Assembly: GCA_973895155.1 (NCBI GenBank)
Contig: OZ316891.1
Span: 24,738,001 to 24,802,000 of the forward strand
Reading direction: 5' to 3'
Source: Marsupella aquatica
Lineage: Eukaryota > Marchantiophyta
Length of the DNA stretch: 64,000 nt
Position numbers and translations under genes: made by a program. Below, one piece after another: positions 19,301 to 28,803 of the stretch; the first letter of the stretch is position 1; every line of letters starts with the position of its first letter. Under the pieces are notes generated by a model. That model did no database searches. It worked only from the letters and a program-made list of their open reading frames with translations, and was not told the DNA's origin.

Positions 19301-19988
19301 CTTGAAGAAGGAATTGGAGGAAGCCCACAGGGAGCAGGAGGAGGCCAAAAACGAGCTGGAGGGGGCACGTAAGGACCTGGATGAAACCCAAGAGGAGTTG
19401 GAGGAAATCACTAGGAAGATGGAGAACCTACAGCGGCGGGCCGACAACCAAACAGAGCGGCTAAAGAAACAAGCCACAGTATTTAAATGCTTAGCTGCAA
19501 CAGGTCCATCTCCCGTTGGGACAAACCAGTTACCAGGGGTGGTAATTGCCGAAGGACAAGCCGCGTCAACTGCACCAGTGCCGGAAGTAAGTGGGAAGGG
19601 GAAGGGACCAGCTGCCGAGCCACCAACGAAGAAGAAGCGGAAACCTTCAGGGTCAAGGAGTAATACGACTTCACAGGCCGTGGTGATCAAGGAGGTAGAC
19701 CCAGCACCGACCCCAGACAGGGTCACGGCTAAGGATCCAACTACCCTAGGGGAAGGGGAGGCCGAAGCCGAGGGAGTGGCTGAAGCCGAAGCCGTGGGAG
19801 TGGCTGAGGCCGAAGCCGTGGGTATTGCCGAGGCCGGTGTCGAGGCTGAAGCCGAAGGTGGACCCAGTCAGGCCGATGGAGAGTTGACTCGGTCAAGGGC
19901 AGGTAATCTGTCAGTAGGCGGGCCAACGGCAGTGGCTGAGGAGGAAGTGTTGGGGGCGTCCATTGAGGATCCACCACCGGTGTCGTGA
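16374..19988 (+). CDS. LTR-encoded coiled-coil protein of LTR-c with a substituted N-terminus (1204 aa)
   Basis: Same protein family as 1006-4593. The normal start and first eight residues were lost with the LTR 5' end. An ATG in the last bases of LTR-b (GCCATGGGACGCACC) is in frame and supplies a new N-terminus MGRTT that joins VRLRVKTRLG. The shared domain, coiled coil and KKKRK cluster are intact. The repeat near the C-terminus has more AEAVG-type units than LTR-a. Whether it is expressed is unknown. A frame that stays open in the copy flanked by the target duplication is compatible with recent insertion or with constraint. Confidence 0.75.
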   Translation: MGRTTVRLRVKTRLGLGRVKRRRLGRINGKKDRQRRGVRSACRRWWLICEHELGRRLREANYCQLLRQALGERIDTDDRPKEGMSNVNQAAHFWGCLFERATEYIKTYEDEESERAARERQELARLWELQKTAFLGGELIKDEFLWTPTSNQLDDLLFCKDSVVGIREAIKNCNDIHWELKGSTERWTRATVLGETSTAAEMKRKGAVNDEATPAKRTRSAAPKKPAEQQSRRQGEAEEEEVNPIKAIPTRDDTWKGWAATLPVEVQLHFAREEDACFTAMQTKKYQGFMAGSGLEAFVRLPWLKPEVPESDLLEFVGSWEPETNCTRIYGKDFYLTPKVIAEVFGLPIGNKTKVDTRKTLPDKEFRSFPGPSTKNGFFRNTCTNPHIGEMIDFLRVTMHCNLPRAEIGKAQVYLAERPDPSRDYNGYLLNQLKKILKEEQQVIGMGSVSRLGYHMPLLCRYARGQTFAPVLPLQVRAPEEAPTPRPLAEKPQPPVSPTIEQVFRPRKEDLPMQQPGMQSLLKLLEKEKKSASATTTATATMQDTTTEVGLHRLTRENPFAGNKERIRPESKPGVRMYVGTSSSESEAELPEAPTEEEEREKPDVQEVEEAVEDCSHDNSGYGSDHHVPGVRTCGRFVPTLPRVVRGDPNQQSSPESPPPDVAPPSFDSIKQTVQEFQERIKQEEEAALAKEKDLPGGDWPEDIRRLAKKGSKPLATIEEIRRTAWEQRPRWAMPITSTYSTYAKNRAMEYGEMCGELALGIFGEELEVGPFFHREQLEKHQLEEAVALERSKKDEVIRRLRRMEAEIEDLRAAKKAQDELRIKRHELNIMQGQLDTAQADNQNIKDKLTQTQEELADTIKEREKWKQELKNTEEAHITANSRAMAETQRKEWALKGELEKIRGALEQKEVELGKSYQGIMALQQELASLTASFKADLREKDEMLEQTYAKMNQMESVIIAELDKELRATQEERATLKKELEEAHREQEEAKNELEGARKDLDETQEELEEITRKMENLQRRADNQTERLKKQATVFKCLAATGPSPVGTNQLPGVVIAEGQAASTAPVPEVSGKGKGPAAEPPTKKKRKPSGSRSNTTSQAVVIKEVDPAPTPDRVTAKDPTTLGEGEAEAEGVAEAEAVGVAEAEAVGIAEAGVEAEAEGGPSQADGELTRSRAGNLSVGGPTAVAEEEVLGASIEDPPPVS

Positions 19989-20909
19989 CGGTGCAAGGGC
20001 GCCGTTCCTTTTAGGGAGGGCGGACGTGGAGGGAGGAGGCGTGAGTGGGCAGGGCGGGCGCGGATCTCCACGTTTAGGATTAGGATCAGAACCAGGAGCG
20101 GCCCTGACACTTAGCTTAGTGGGATTGCGGTCCCACTGGTAGGAGCAACACTTGTGCTCCTGCCTTGCTGTACATAGGTAGATTCGGGCAAGTAGATTAC
20201 TGTTAAGTAGATTAGGCTTACGATGCAAAGAATGACGGATCCACTACCAGGATAAGTACCTGGGCTGCGGGGAGCTCAGGGCCTCTTCTTTAGCAAGTTT
20301 TTAGTTTGCACCAGCCGGGCTGGGATCAAGTAGTACGAGAAGCTCTCGGTTAGTCATACAGTGACCCTTGTGTATATTCATGTTTCCTCATGCCTAAGAG
20401 CTGAATAGAGTTGGCCTCACGGCTTAGTTCGCAAAACTTGTGTATGAGATGTACTATTTGTATGGCAAGTGCATGGTATGACTCAGTCAGAATGAGTCAT
20501 TTTGCTATTTGTGTGTCGCATTAACTTGTGTGAAGAGTGCCCACATCAACAGAAGGAAGGAAAGTAAGTAGGGGAGTGAGAGTTGGATGTGTCGAGCTGA
20601 GAGAGGTCTTAGCGGCTTAACCAAGCCTATTGGGGATCATTCCGGCGGCGGAATCCAAACATACCTAACAAGACGGAGGGGAAGACAGGGGAAGACAGGG
20701 GAAGGCCTATATTAGGCCGGCTACGTATCTCATGACCCGATGAAGGATCTGTCCAGTATATGTGTGTAAAATGTTAATAGTAGTAGTAGAAGGTTAGCAG
20801 CGTCCCATGCCGCTAAGCCGCGGAAACGGCCTCGCCAAGCACGAAACCTGCGGGAACCGGCTTGAGCTGGGGGGTTTCTTGGGTTTAGGGAGCCATGGGA
20901 CGCACCACA
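19989..20909 (+). other. LTR-c noncoding tail
   Basis: Equivalent of 4594-5514, with the conserved hairpin and ATACCTA box at 20639-20669. No gene seen apart from a short frame reading out into B. Confidence 0.6.
20639..20669 (+). promoter_or_regulatory. Conserved LTR hairpin plus ATACCTA box (LTR-c)
   Basis: Same stem-loop and box as in LTR-a and LTR-b. Confidence 0.6.
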
Positions 20910-20914
20910 GGCGT
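20910..20914. other. Target site duplication GGCGT, right of A1
   Basis: Matches 886-890. B LTR sequence resumes in register after it. Confidence 0.95.
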
Positions 20915-21418
20915 CTCCAGATGCTGGTAGAGCACCTCGAGGAGGAGGCAACGACCCGCCGCGAGGATTTAGTCCGCACTGTCAAACAGAGGGACGGACT
21001 AACCCAGGAGTTAAGCGGAGTGCAGGCCGAACTCAAGAAGTTGGACGACACCGTGCTTCAATTACGCTCAGAATCTTCGGCTCGGGTTACCAGCCTGACC
21101 GACCTCAACAAACAATTCCTGCAGGCAGCACAGCAGGTGGCTAGTCTCTCCGCCGAACGAGATAAATTGCTAGCGCAGGACCAGGTCCATCGCGACGCCA
21201 TCAACCAGCTCAACTTGGAGGTGGCGCGGCTCCAGACTGAAGCCAACAAAGCTGCAAACGAGGCGGAGGAAGCATTACGGGACAACAAGGCTTTGCAGGA
21301 CCGCGTCACCCTGCTCGTCCTCCAGCGGGGAAAACTTGGGCCCACCTCTGATCAAGGCGGCTCGAGGTCTCGCCCCGACAAGGGGACCAGCCCTGGTCCA
21401 ACCACTGCACACACGTAA
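20911..21418 (+). pseudogene. B LTR-encoded ORF, C-terminal coiled coil (5' LTR copy)
   Basis: Continuation of the frame cut at 890. It reads a coiled coil with heptad repeats (LVEHLEEEATTR, LTQELSG, LNKQFLQAAQQ) and ends with a Gly/Ser/Pro tail and a stop at 21418. At the position where the 3' LTR has TAG (31089) this copy has CAG. The insertion of A1 gives it a short unrelated leader starting at 20807 in LTR-c. Confidence 0.8.
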
Positions 21419-22400
21419 GGGGTAGTTAGCGAAGGGTAGAAGCAGGCGCCGCGCGAGGCGGTTAAGTCAGCGGCATCTTTTAGTTAGGCGTAACGACAGA
21501 ATGACTGTCATTAGGCGCTGATTAGCGGCAGTAGGAAGAATTAGGGCCGGTCAGTTAGGATAACCCAACGTAGGATTGAGTCCATCAACGGACTAGAGGT
21601 TGTCAGTAGGCTTGGCCGCCGCCATTCCGGTTGGCACACTCGTAGTCGGCGGTCAACCGATCAGTACAGCGCGACCGGTAGTCAGCAGTTAGTTAGTTAG
21701 TAGGTAGTACCCGGAAGGTAGTATCCTCCGGTTCTCTCCGCTATGGTAGTATTTAGGCTTCCCCTTCCGCGATGGGAAGGGGGAGAAGGCTTAGTTATCT
21801 CAGCAGAAGAAAGGCGAGGCACGGGGAGTCCCGGCCTGAGTAGGGTCAGAGCGTACTAAGGAGTGAGAGCCAGAGTCGAGCTTGCTGGGCAAGTGCGAGG
21901 CAGGGCCTCGTAGAGACTGGGCATCGACTGCCGTTGGGCCTGCTGACCCCCTTTGAAGTCGAGTCAACCATGTAAACTGATGCTTCGCTGAGTAAATATA
22001 GTCTTTTCCCCTTAAATATTTCTGAGAGTAACTGGTGTTGTGTGTATGCTTTGTCCGGGCAAAGGCGCCATTTTAAGGGACGTACCGGGTGCGGACTAAT
22101 GGTAGGGATTGCCACTCATTGCATGTCACAAGGTCCTGTCACGTCGATGGCTTGAAAAGCCTCAAGTCGGGAGTTAGTCCGCGTCACTAACTGAGGGAAA
22201 ATTCCAGCGGTGGAAAATAAATATACCTATGACAAGTACGAATTATGCGAGTGTTATACCAGTAAGTATAGCGGCTTAGCCCGACTTAGGGTTATTGAAG
22301 GTCACTACACACCTCCTTGCCCGAACCCTCACCCCTACTGGTGGTCGAGGTCGCACCACGACACTAACCTGGATTTAAGGCCCAGGGTAGGGGTGCGACA
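20915..22400 (+). repeat. B 5' LTR, right part
   Basis: Matches 30822-32307 of the 3' LTR. It carries the ORF C-terminus (to 21418) and then about 980 bp of noncoding LTR with short pyrimidine/purine repeats and the conserved hairpin. It ends GGTGCGACA at 22400, 17 bp before the primer-binding site. Confidence 0.95.
22201..22229 (+). promoter_or_regulatory. Conserved LTR hairpin plus ATACCTA box (B 5' LTR)
   Basis: TTCCA-GCGG-TGGAA then ATATACCTA. Relative to families A and C the last stem pair is A-T instead of G-C, so both sides changed together. Confidence 0.6.
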
Positions 22401-22417
22401 TACGGCGACCAGTTTTT

Positions 22418-22437
22418 TGGCGCTAGATGGAGGGGGC
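22418..22437 (+). other. Primer-binding site of B
   Basis: The same 20-mer as in A1 (TGGCGCTAGATGGAGGGGGC), 17 bp after the LTR end. Confidence 0.85.
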
Positions 22438-22514
22438 ACTCATTTTGCCTTACGAGTGGAGCCGTGTAGTGAGCTAGTAACTTTTGATTTTGTACTCGAC
22501 GTGAAGGAAGGGGC

Positions 22515-25500
22515 ATGCCCCTTACCCGGTCACGTTCTGCGTATTTACAACAACCGGACGGAGCATCAAGGTTGGAAGAGAATACCGCGACCGGCAAAGC
22601 GGGGAGCTCGGCTTCCCAAGCAGGATCGCGTGTTGTGATGGGTACCCAAGCACCGATCGCGGGAGGAACTCCACCGGTTCCACCAGCCCCGCAGGTACCA
22701 GGTGCGTTGCGGCCCCCTGCGGCTCAGAACGTGTCGCAGCGATCCCGGTTTCACTATTGACCCTTTAAGGGACGACCCACAGACGACCCTGATGAATGGA
22801 TAGCTGAGTTCGAGGCCACGGCCAAGGCGAATGGTGAGGAAGCCATTAAGCTAACCATTCTTCCAGGCGTACTACGAGGAGAAGCGCGCCCGTGGTATAA
22901 CTTACAACCCCCGGGTTGTACATGGGGCCAGTTCCAAACGGCGTTCTTGCAAGAATTTCGGCCCGTCGGGATCGAATCTCGGGCCCTGTCAAAAATCGGG
23001 CGAATGCAAATGGGTAAGCATGACTCACTTCGCAAATTTCTGCAGCGGTTCCAGAAGGTTGCCGCCAAGATTCGGCCTAAGCCAGATGACTCTCTGCTGA
23101 GGAAATGGTTCGTCAACGCGCTACCCCAGAGGATGGCATTCTCGGTACTAGAAAAGAAGACCACCACTCTACAGCAAGCAATTGATAGTGCCGAATCCTT
23201 CAGGGAATCGCACTACGCCTCTCAGCTTAATAGGAGGACCAAACATAAGAAGAGCAGGAGGTATCATACCTTCAGCGACTCCGACTCTGAGTACGACGAG
23301 AAGAAGAGGAGGAAGAAACGACGACATAAGAAGAAGGGCCGGACCAGCTCTTCGTCAGACTCTGATTCAGAGTCTAGTGATTCCTTGTCTAGTAGCCCGA
23401 CGTCAACTGGCTCATCCTCCAGCGAGACCGAGTCAGAGTCTCGAAACCACAGAAGAAAGAAGGGATCACGGTCAGATACGGGTAAACATAAACCGCGAGC
23501 CAAAGTCGTCACCACGGACCCAAAGGCTGCGGAGGTAGAAAAGCTGAACAAAATCACAGACCGGCTGAAGGCACTATCGGTGCACTTGGCGGAAAAACCT
23601 CCGGACAAGAAGAAACCACCAGAAATCCGAGCGCATGCTTGGTGCTCCAAGTGTTATCAGTCGGGACATGTGGTGCAAGAATGTCCAAGATGGAACACTC
23701 GCGTGCACCAGATGGAGTTGGAGCCCGGACAGTCCGAGCCAGAGGGATGCACGATGGAGTACTTCTTCGAGGATCCAGGTGAGGCGGTGTTCCAGATGAG
23801 TATGACGGGACCTCGCACCCTAAGCGGCCACAATCCAGGGTTCCATATCCCTTATCCGTATCCGATAAATGGGCGTGGCCCCCAGATGGTCAGCAATCCA
23901 AGTATCCCACCTAAACCCGGAGTTTGGCGGACCCCGGTTTGCTATAATTGCGAGAAACCTGGTCACTTTGCCCGAGAGTGCACGGAGCAAAGGAAGCAAG
24001 GGGATGGGAGAGCGCTTCCATTGTGCCAGGTCTGTCAAACCGAAGCACATTCCACGTCAAACTGCCCCTTGGTGCTAGCCGCGAAGGCCGGCGCCGTCAG
24101 AGCTGCTCAACCTGCGGCCCCACCAATTATGGATGCAGTAGTACAAATGGTAACAATGGAATGGCAGGACGACTCCACCGAATGGATTGATCTCATAGAG
24201 GCAGTCGAGCAAACGGGAACGCACGCGGACGACGAGTGCTATCGCGTTTCTACCCGATCATCCCGCAAGAAGGATAAGTACAAAGAACGAGATCGGAAGG
24301 ATGCCCAGCAGAAAGAGGCGGTCGCAGATAAGAATAGTCCAATGGAACCAGACGAGCTGGAAGACTACCAGCGGGATAACCCGAAGTTATTCTACCCACG
24401 AGTAGAGGAACTGGTCAAAAAGCAATTGGAAGCCTACGAAGCCCAAGAGCACGAGAAAGCCATTAAGAAGGATATTGCCAATGCTAAGGCGGCCGAAGAA
24501 GCCGAGGAAGCTGAGACTGCCTTGCAAACGGAAGTCAAGGGAGCAGAAGCAGTAAAATCTGCGACCCCACCGTCTAACCAATACGACATCAAAAAGGATG
24601 TTCAAAACTGTGCAGCCACAGCCACTGTCGGACAACTATTGCAGGATAACCCGAAGTATAGGCAACAACTCAAGGAGATGCTGATAGGAAAGAGGAGGCG
24701 ACGGCTACCTCGGGTAAGCACCTTAGCCGACTGTATGATGATTTACCAGGACTTAGGAGCGCCGGAAGTCTCTATCAAGATAGCGGGCTGTACTGTTCGG
24801 TTTGTACCGATAGACGGCGGGTCCGGTGTAAACATCATGACAGAGGACACTTCCGTAAGGTTGGGATATACATCTTATCAACCCACGGCGCGCGCCATTC
24901 GGTTAGCAAACGGCGCCAGGATCATGCCACTGGGGACGTTAACCAAGATATCCACGTGGATTGGAGGCCTCGAGTTCTTTCTAAATTACCTGGTGATGCG
25001 ACCCGTCCGACCCTCTTCTTACCCAGTACTGCTGGGCAGACCCTGGTTATACGGTGCCCGAGTCGTTACCGACTGGGGAAGGAAGGAATTACGATTCGGT
25101 AACCCGACTACGACGGTGTCCTGGAAGGAAGACTACCAGGGCGAGACGCCCCAGGGACCCAAAGAATATGACTCGGAGGAGGACATCTCAGAAGAAGAGG
25201 TGAATATGGTGGAGTTAATCTCTCGCCTGGATGAAGAGGAAGTCTTCGGGGTAAATGCCGTCCGAGAAGCCCATATTCTGAACCAGCCCAGACCAGCGGC
25301 CCAAATCGAAGCACCCGGGAAACCAGAAGGAGATGATGCGGCAACGGGCGGAGCATTCCCCGGTAGGGTGAGCCCTACGAAGGCAGTTGGCCGGCTGGCC
25401 TTACCCGGTATACCCGAGGAAAACGCTACTCAGACCGTCACTCCTCCCGCAAAGAAAAAGGTTACTTGGAGCCCCGAGATTCCGTCCGTAATAAAGGAAT

Positions 25501-28500
25501 CCAAGGAACTCCCAAAGGACCAGCCGACAGTCTGGGAACCTGTGGCCTACGATGGCACCAGACTAGAGGAATTGGAAGCTCACCTCAACCGGGCCACCAG
25601 AGACCATGTGGAGGTAATCCGCAAGGAATCCTATGGCAGGTACACCACCAAGAGGGAGAGAACATTCAACGTCGGTTATGGCCTACGAGCGCCAGAGGAA
25701 AAGGCCATCCAAGAACTCCTATCGGAATATGAGGACGTCTTCGCATGGAGTCACCGAGACTTAACCGGGATTTCACCGGCCTATGGCGAACACGTCATCG
25801 ATCTAAACTTGGGTGCTCATGCCGTCCGAGAAAGGCAACGAAGACTAAACCCAAGACATTCCATCTTGGTAAAAGAGGAGTTGGATCAACTGATCGTGGC
25901 GGACATCATCTACCCCGTCTTATCTAGCGAATGGGTGTCCCCCATTGTGGTGGTTCCTAAGAAGGTAGGGCCTGATGGTAAACCTAAAATTCGAATATGC
26001 CAAGACTATCTGAAGCTCAACGACGCTACTCGGAAAGACCATTACCCGCTACCTTACACGGATATGGTCCTTGACATGGTAGCCCGAAATGAGGTGTACA
26101 CGTTCCTAGATGGATATTCGGGTTATAACCAGATTTGGATCAGACTATCGGACCAACTCAAAACCACGTTCATAACCGAGTGGGGAACCTACGCGTTCAG
26201 GCGGATACCCTTTGGCTTATGCAATGCCCCGGCTATGTTCCAGCGAATCATTATGAATATTTTTCATGACTTCTTACGAGAATTTTTGGAGGTATTCATA
26301 GACGATTTTGCCATCTTCGGAACAATCGCCCAGCACCCAGAACATCTGAGGTGGACTTTGGAGCGGTGCCGGGAAGTAGGGTTGAAATTACACCCGGGCA
26401 AATGCTTCTTCGGGGTAACGGAAGGAGTGCTACTTGGACACCGAGTGTCCAAACGGGGGATCAAGGTGGATCAGGAGAAGGTGGCCGCATGGATGAATGT
26501 CCCTTACCCAGCGGACCAGAAGGCGGTGCGATCCTTCTTGGGCTGTGTAGGATACTACCGACGATTCATTCAGGATTTTGCTAAGATAGCCCTACCCCTT
26601 ACGGAAATGATGAAGCAAGACGCGGTCATAGAAATGACTCCCCGTCGAAAATCAGCCTTTGACGAACTAAAAAACCAGCTCACGATGGCTCCGATTCTGA
26701 CTACCCCCGATTGGAACAAGGAGTTCCATGTGTATGTCGACGTGTCTGGGTTCTGCATCGGCTCAGTCCTAAGCCAACTGGATGACGAAAAACGTGACCA
26801 CCCCATTTACTTCGCGAGTCGACAACTGTTTGCTGCAGAGAAAAACTATTCGCCCACCGATCGGGAGGCCTTGGGAATCATCTACTCGTGTAAAAAGTTT
26901 CGCCATTATCTATTGGGGTATAAGGTAGTATTCCATACTGACCATGACAGCCTGAAGTACATGGTAAACAAAGCAGACTTAACAGGGAGAATAGCCCGTT
27001 GGGTCCTGCTGCTCCAAGAATTTAACTACGAAGTCAGGGTGCGACCAGGCAAAGCTCACGTAAATGCGGACTTCTTCTCAAGGATCGAAGGGGAGTCGGA
27101 CGACGCACCTGTCGATGATGCATTTCCGGATGAGGAGTTATTCCGCATAGAAACGGACCAACCAACATGGTATGGGGACCTAATCACCTTCCTCTTAACG
27201 GCCCGCATTCCAAGTAACATAAACCAAGAGGCCGTGTCGGTCTTTCTCTGCAAGGCCGCACCATACATGATGATCAGCGGACATCTGCATAAGGAAGGCG
27301 TCGATGGGAAAATCCGCAGATGCCTAGACTATAACGAGACGATCATTGTCATGCGAGCTATGCACGAGGAAGAGGCAGGAGGACACTTCGCCCCGGTCAC
27401 CACGGCTCACAAAATCTTGGACGCAGGTTATTGGTGGCCCACGCTTCATCACGACGTAGCCCATTTTATCCGAGGGTGCGACTTATGTCAGCGCGCAGGC
27501 AAACCTCACAGATCGGGTACTCATCCTCTAACTCCAATCTTTCCCCTTGCCCCGTTTGAGAAATGGGGCATCGATTATATCGGACCATTCACTCCAGTAA
27601 CCCGAGGTCGGCGTTGCCGGTACATCCTTCTGGCTATCGACTACTCGACTAAATGGGTCGAGGCCCGGGCAACGGTCAAGGATGATGCAGCCACCACTGC
27701 CAGGTTCCTGTACGAACAGATCTTCACCCGCTTCGGACCTCCCTTGGAATTAGTCAGCGACCGCGGGGCTCATTTTTTGAACGAAATGGTGGAAAAACTG
27801 ACTAACCGTTACCTCGTCAAGCATAGGAAGACTACTCCTTATCATCCCAAATGTAACGGACTAGCAGAGCGGGCTAATGGCATTGTAGGGAAAATCCTCA
27901 ACAAAACCGTGGTAGCCCACAAAACAGACTGGGACGACAAGCTTTTCGCGGCGGTCTATTCGTACAACTTGGCGTTCAAAACCACTACAAACCATAGTCC
28001 GTATTTCTTGGTATTCGGACAACATGCGCTAGTACCCGTCGAGTTCAAGGTCGAGACCCCCCGGGTGCGCATCCGCCACAGACTATCGGAGGCCGCTAGT
28101 TCGTCCGATCGAGCATATAAGATCGACAGTCTAGAAGAACACAGATTGTGGGCATCGCAACGCGTGGCAGCTAAGCAAGAAGAAACGAAGAAATAGCACG
28201 ACAAGGGACTGCACCAGGTGGAGATCACTGCGGGAGATCTTGTCCTTCTGTACGATAGTAGGTACATGTACTTTCCAGGAAAGTTACACACGCTGGCTAG
28301 GACCTTTCGTTGTCCAGCAGATGTACCTGAACGGATCCCTACAACTATCGACGTACGCCGGCGACCTCTTTCCCAATCGAGTTAGTTACGATCGTGTGAA
28401 GAGGTACTTTCATCAGGACAACGAGCGTAATGATGTTCGCGAGGACGCTTCACACTTAAGTGGGGAGCTATGTGACACGGGTAACGTGTCACTTGACCGA

Positions 28501-28518
28501 ACCCAGGTCGTAGATTAG
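22515..28518 (+). pseudogene. gag-pol: Gag-Pol polyprotein of B, single frame, broken
   Basis: One continuous frame for gag, protease, RT, RNase H and integrase, unlike A. The start MPLTRSRSAYL at 22515 matches MPVTRSQAAYL of C. Gag capsid region is followed by a Ser/Lys/Arg tract and three CCHC-type knuckles (CSKCYQSGHVVQEC, CYNCEKPGHFAREC, CQVCQTEAHSTSNC). Protease has IDGGSGVNI; RT has GYSGYNQI and FIDDF; RNase H has VDVSGFC and HTDHDSLKY; integrase has WGIDYIGP, LVSDRGAHF and GLAERANG. Breaks: TGA at 22758-22760 (C has CGA at the same codon), TAG at 28194-28196 (C has CAG), and a one-base deletion near 28290, after which the frame continues to 28518. No chromodomain. Confidence 0.93.
28458..28470 (+). 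other. Polypurine tract of B
   Basis: AAGTGGGGAGCTA, identical to A1, directly before TGTGACACGG. Confidence 0.88.
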
Positions 28519-28803
28519 GACTTATACGGTCATTAGGACCGTAGCCATAGCGTAGAATAGCACGTATAGCCGTCAAGTTGCCATTATGATTAGATTAGGA
28601 GTAGGTTAAGATAACCGAATAATTACGAGTTCAGGAAAGGGATTATTACGCACGACCGAGGTACGGTGGCGGCAGCGGAGTAAAAATCAGTTAGAAGAAT
28701 CACGCTTGGATCGAGACGCCGACTTCAGCTCGTTATCAATGACCAAACGGCCTGACCTTCTCACGCTCGGGCTCGTCCTGGCACCTCCATAAGAGAGGAG
28801 CCG

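Larger units (their letters stand above)
891..20909 (+). mobile_element. Family A element A1, with three LTR copies
   Basis: Ty3/gypsy element with interior 5515-11738 (6224 bp) and LTRs of about 4.6 kb beginning TGTGATGCCT and ending GCACCACA. GGCGT duplications flank the outermost LTRs. The order is LTR-a, interior, LTR-b, LTR-c. LTR-c lacks its first 139 bp and is joined directly to the exact 3' terminus of LTR-b. By-eye comparison of the encoded proteins puts LTR-a closer to LTR-c than to LTR-b, so LTR-a and LTR-c may be the original pair and LTR-b a solo LTR inserted in LTR-c, followed by collapse of the repeated first ~140 bp. Gag-pro, pol and the ORF in LTR-a are open, so this copy may be competent. 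Confidence 0.92.
16389..20909 (+). repeat. A1 LTR-c, lacking its first 139 bp
   Basis: Starts GTAAGGCTGAGG, which is base 140 of the LTR, and ends GCACCACA next to the right-hand GGCGT duplication. The left junction falls exactly at the LTR-b terminus, as expected if an LTR had integrated here rather than a random deletion. Confidence 0.92.
21419..22514 (+). other. B 5' LTR tail and leader, noncoding
   Basis: No gene. It holds the LTR end, the primer-binding site at 22418 and a short leader to the gag ATG at 22515. ATAAATATACC at about 22215-22226 contains an AATAAA-like signal, also present in the 3' copy. Confidence 0.5.
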
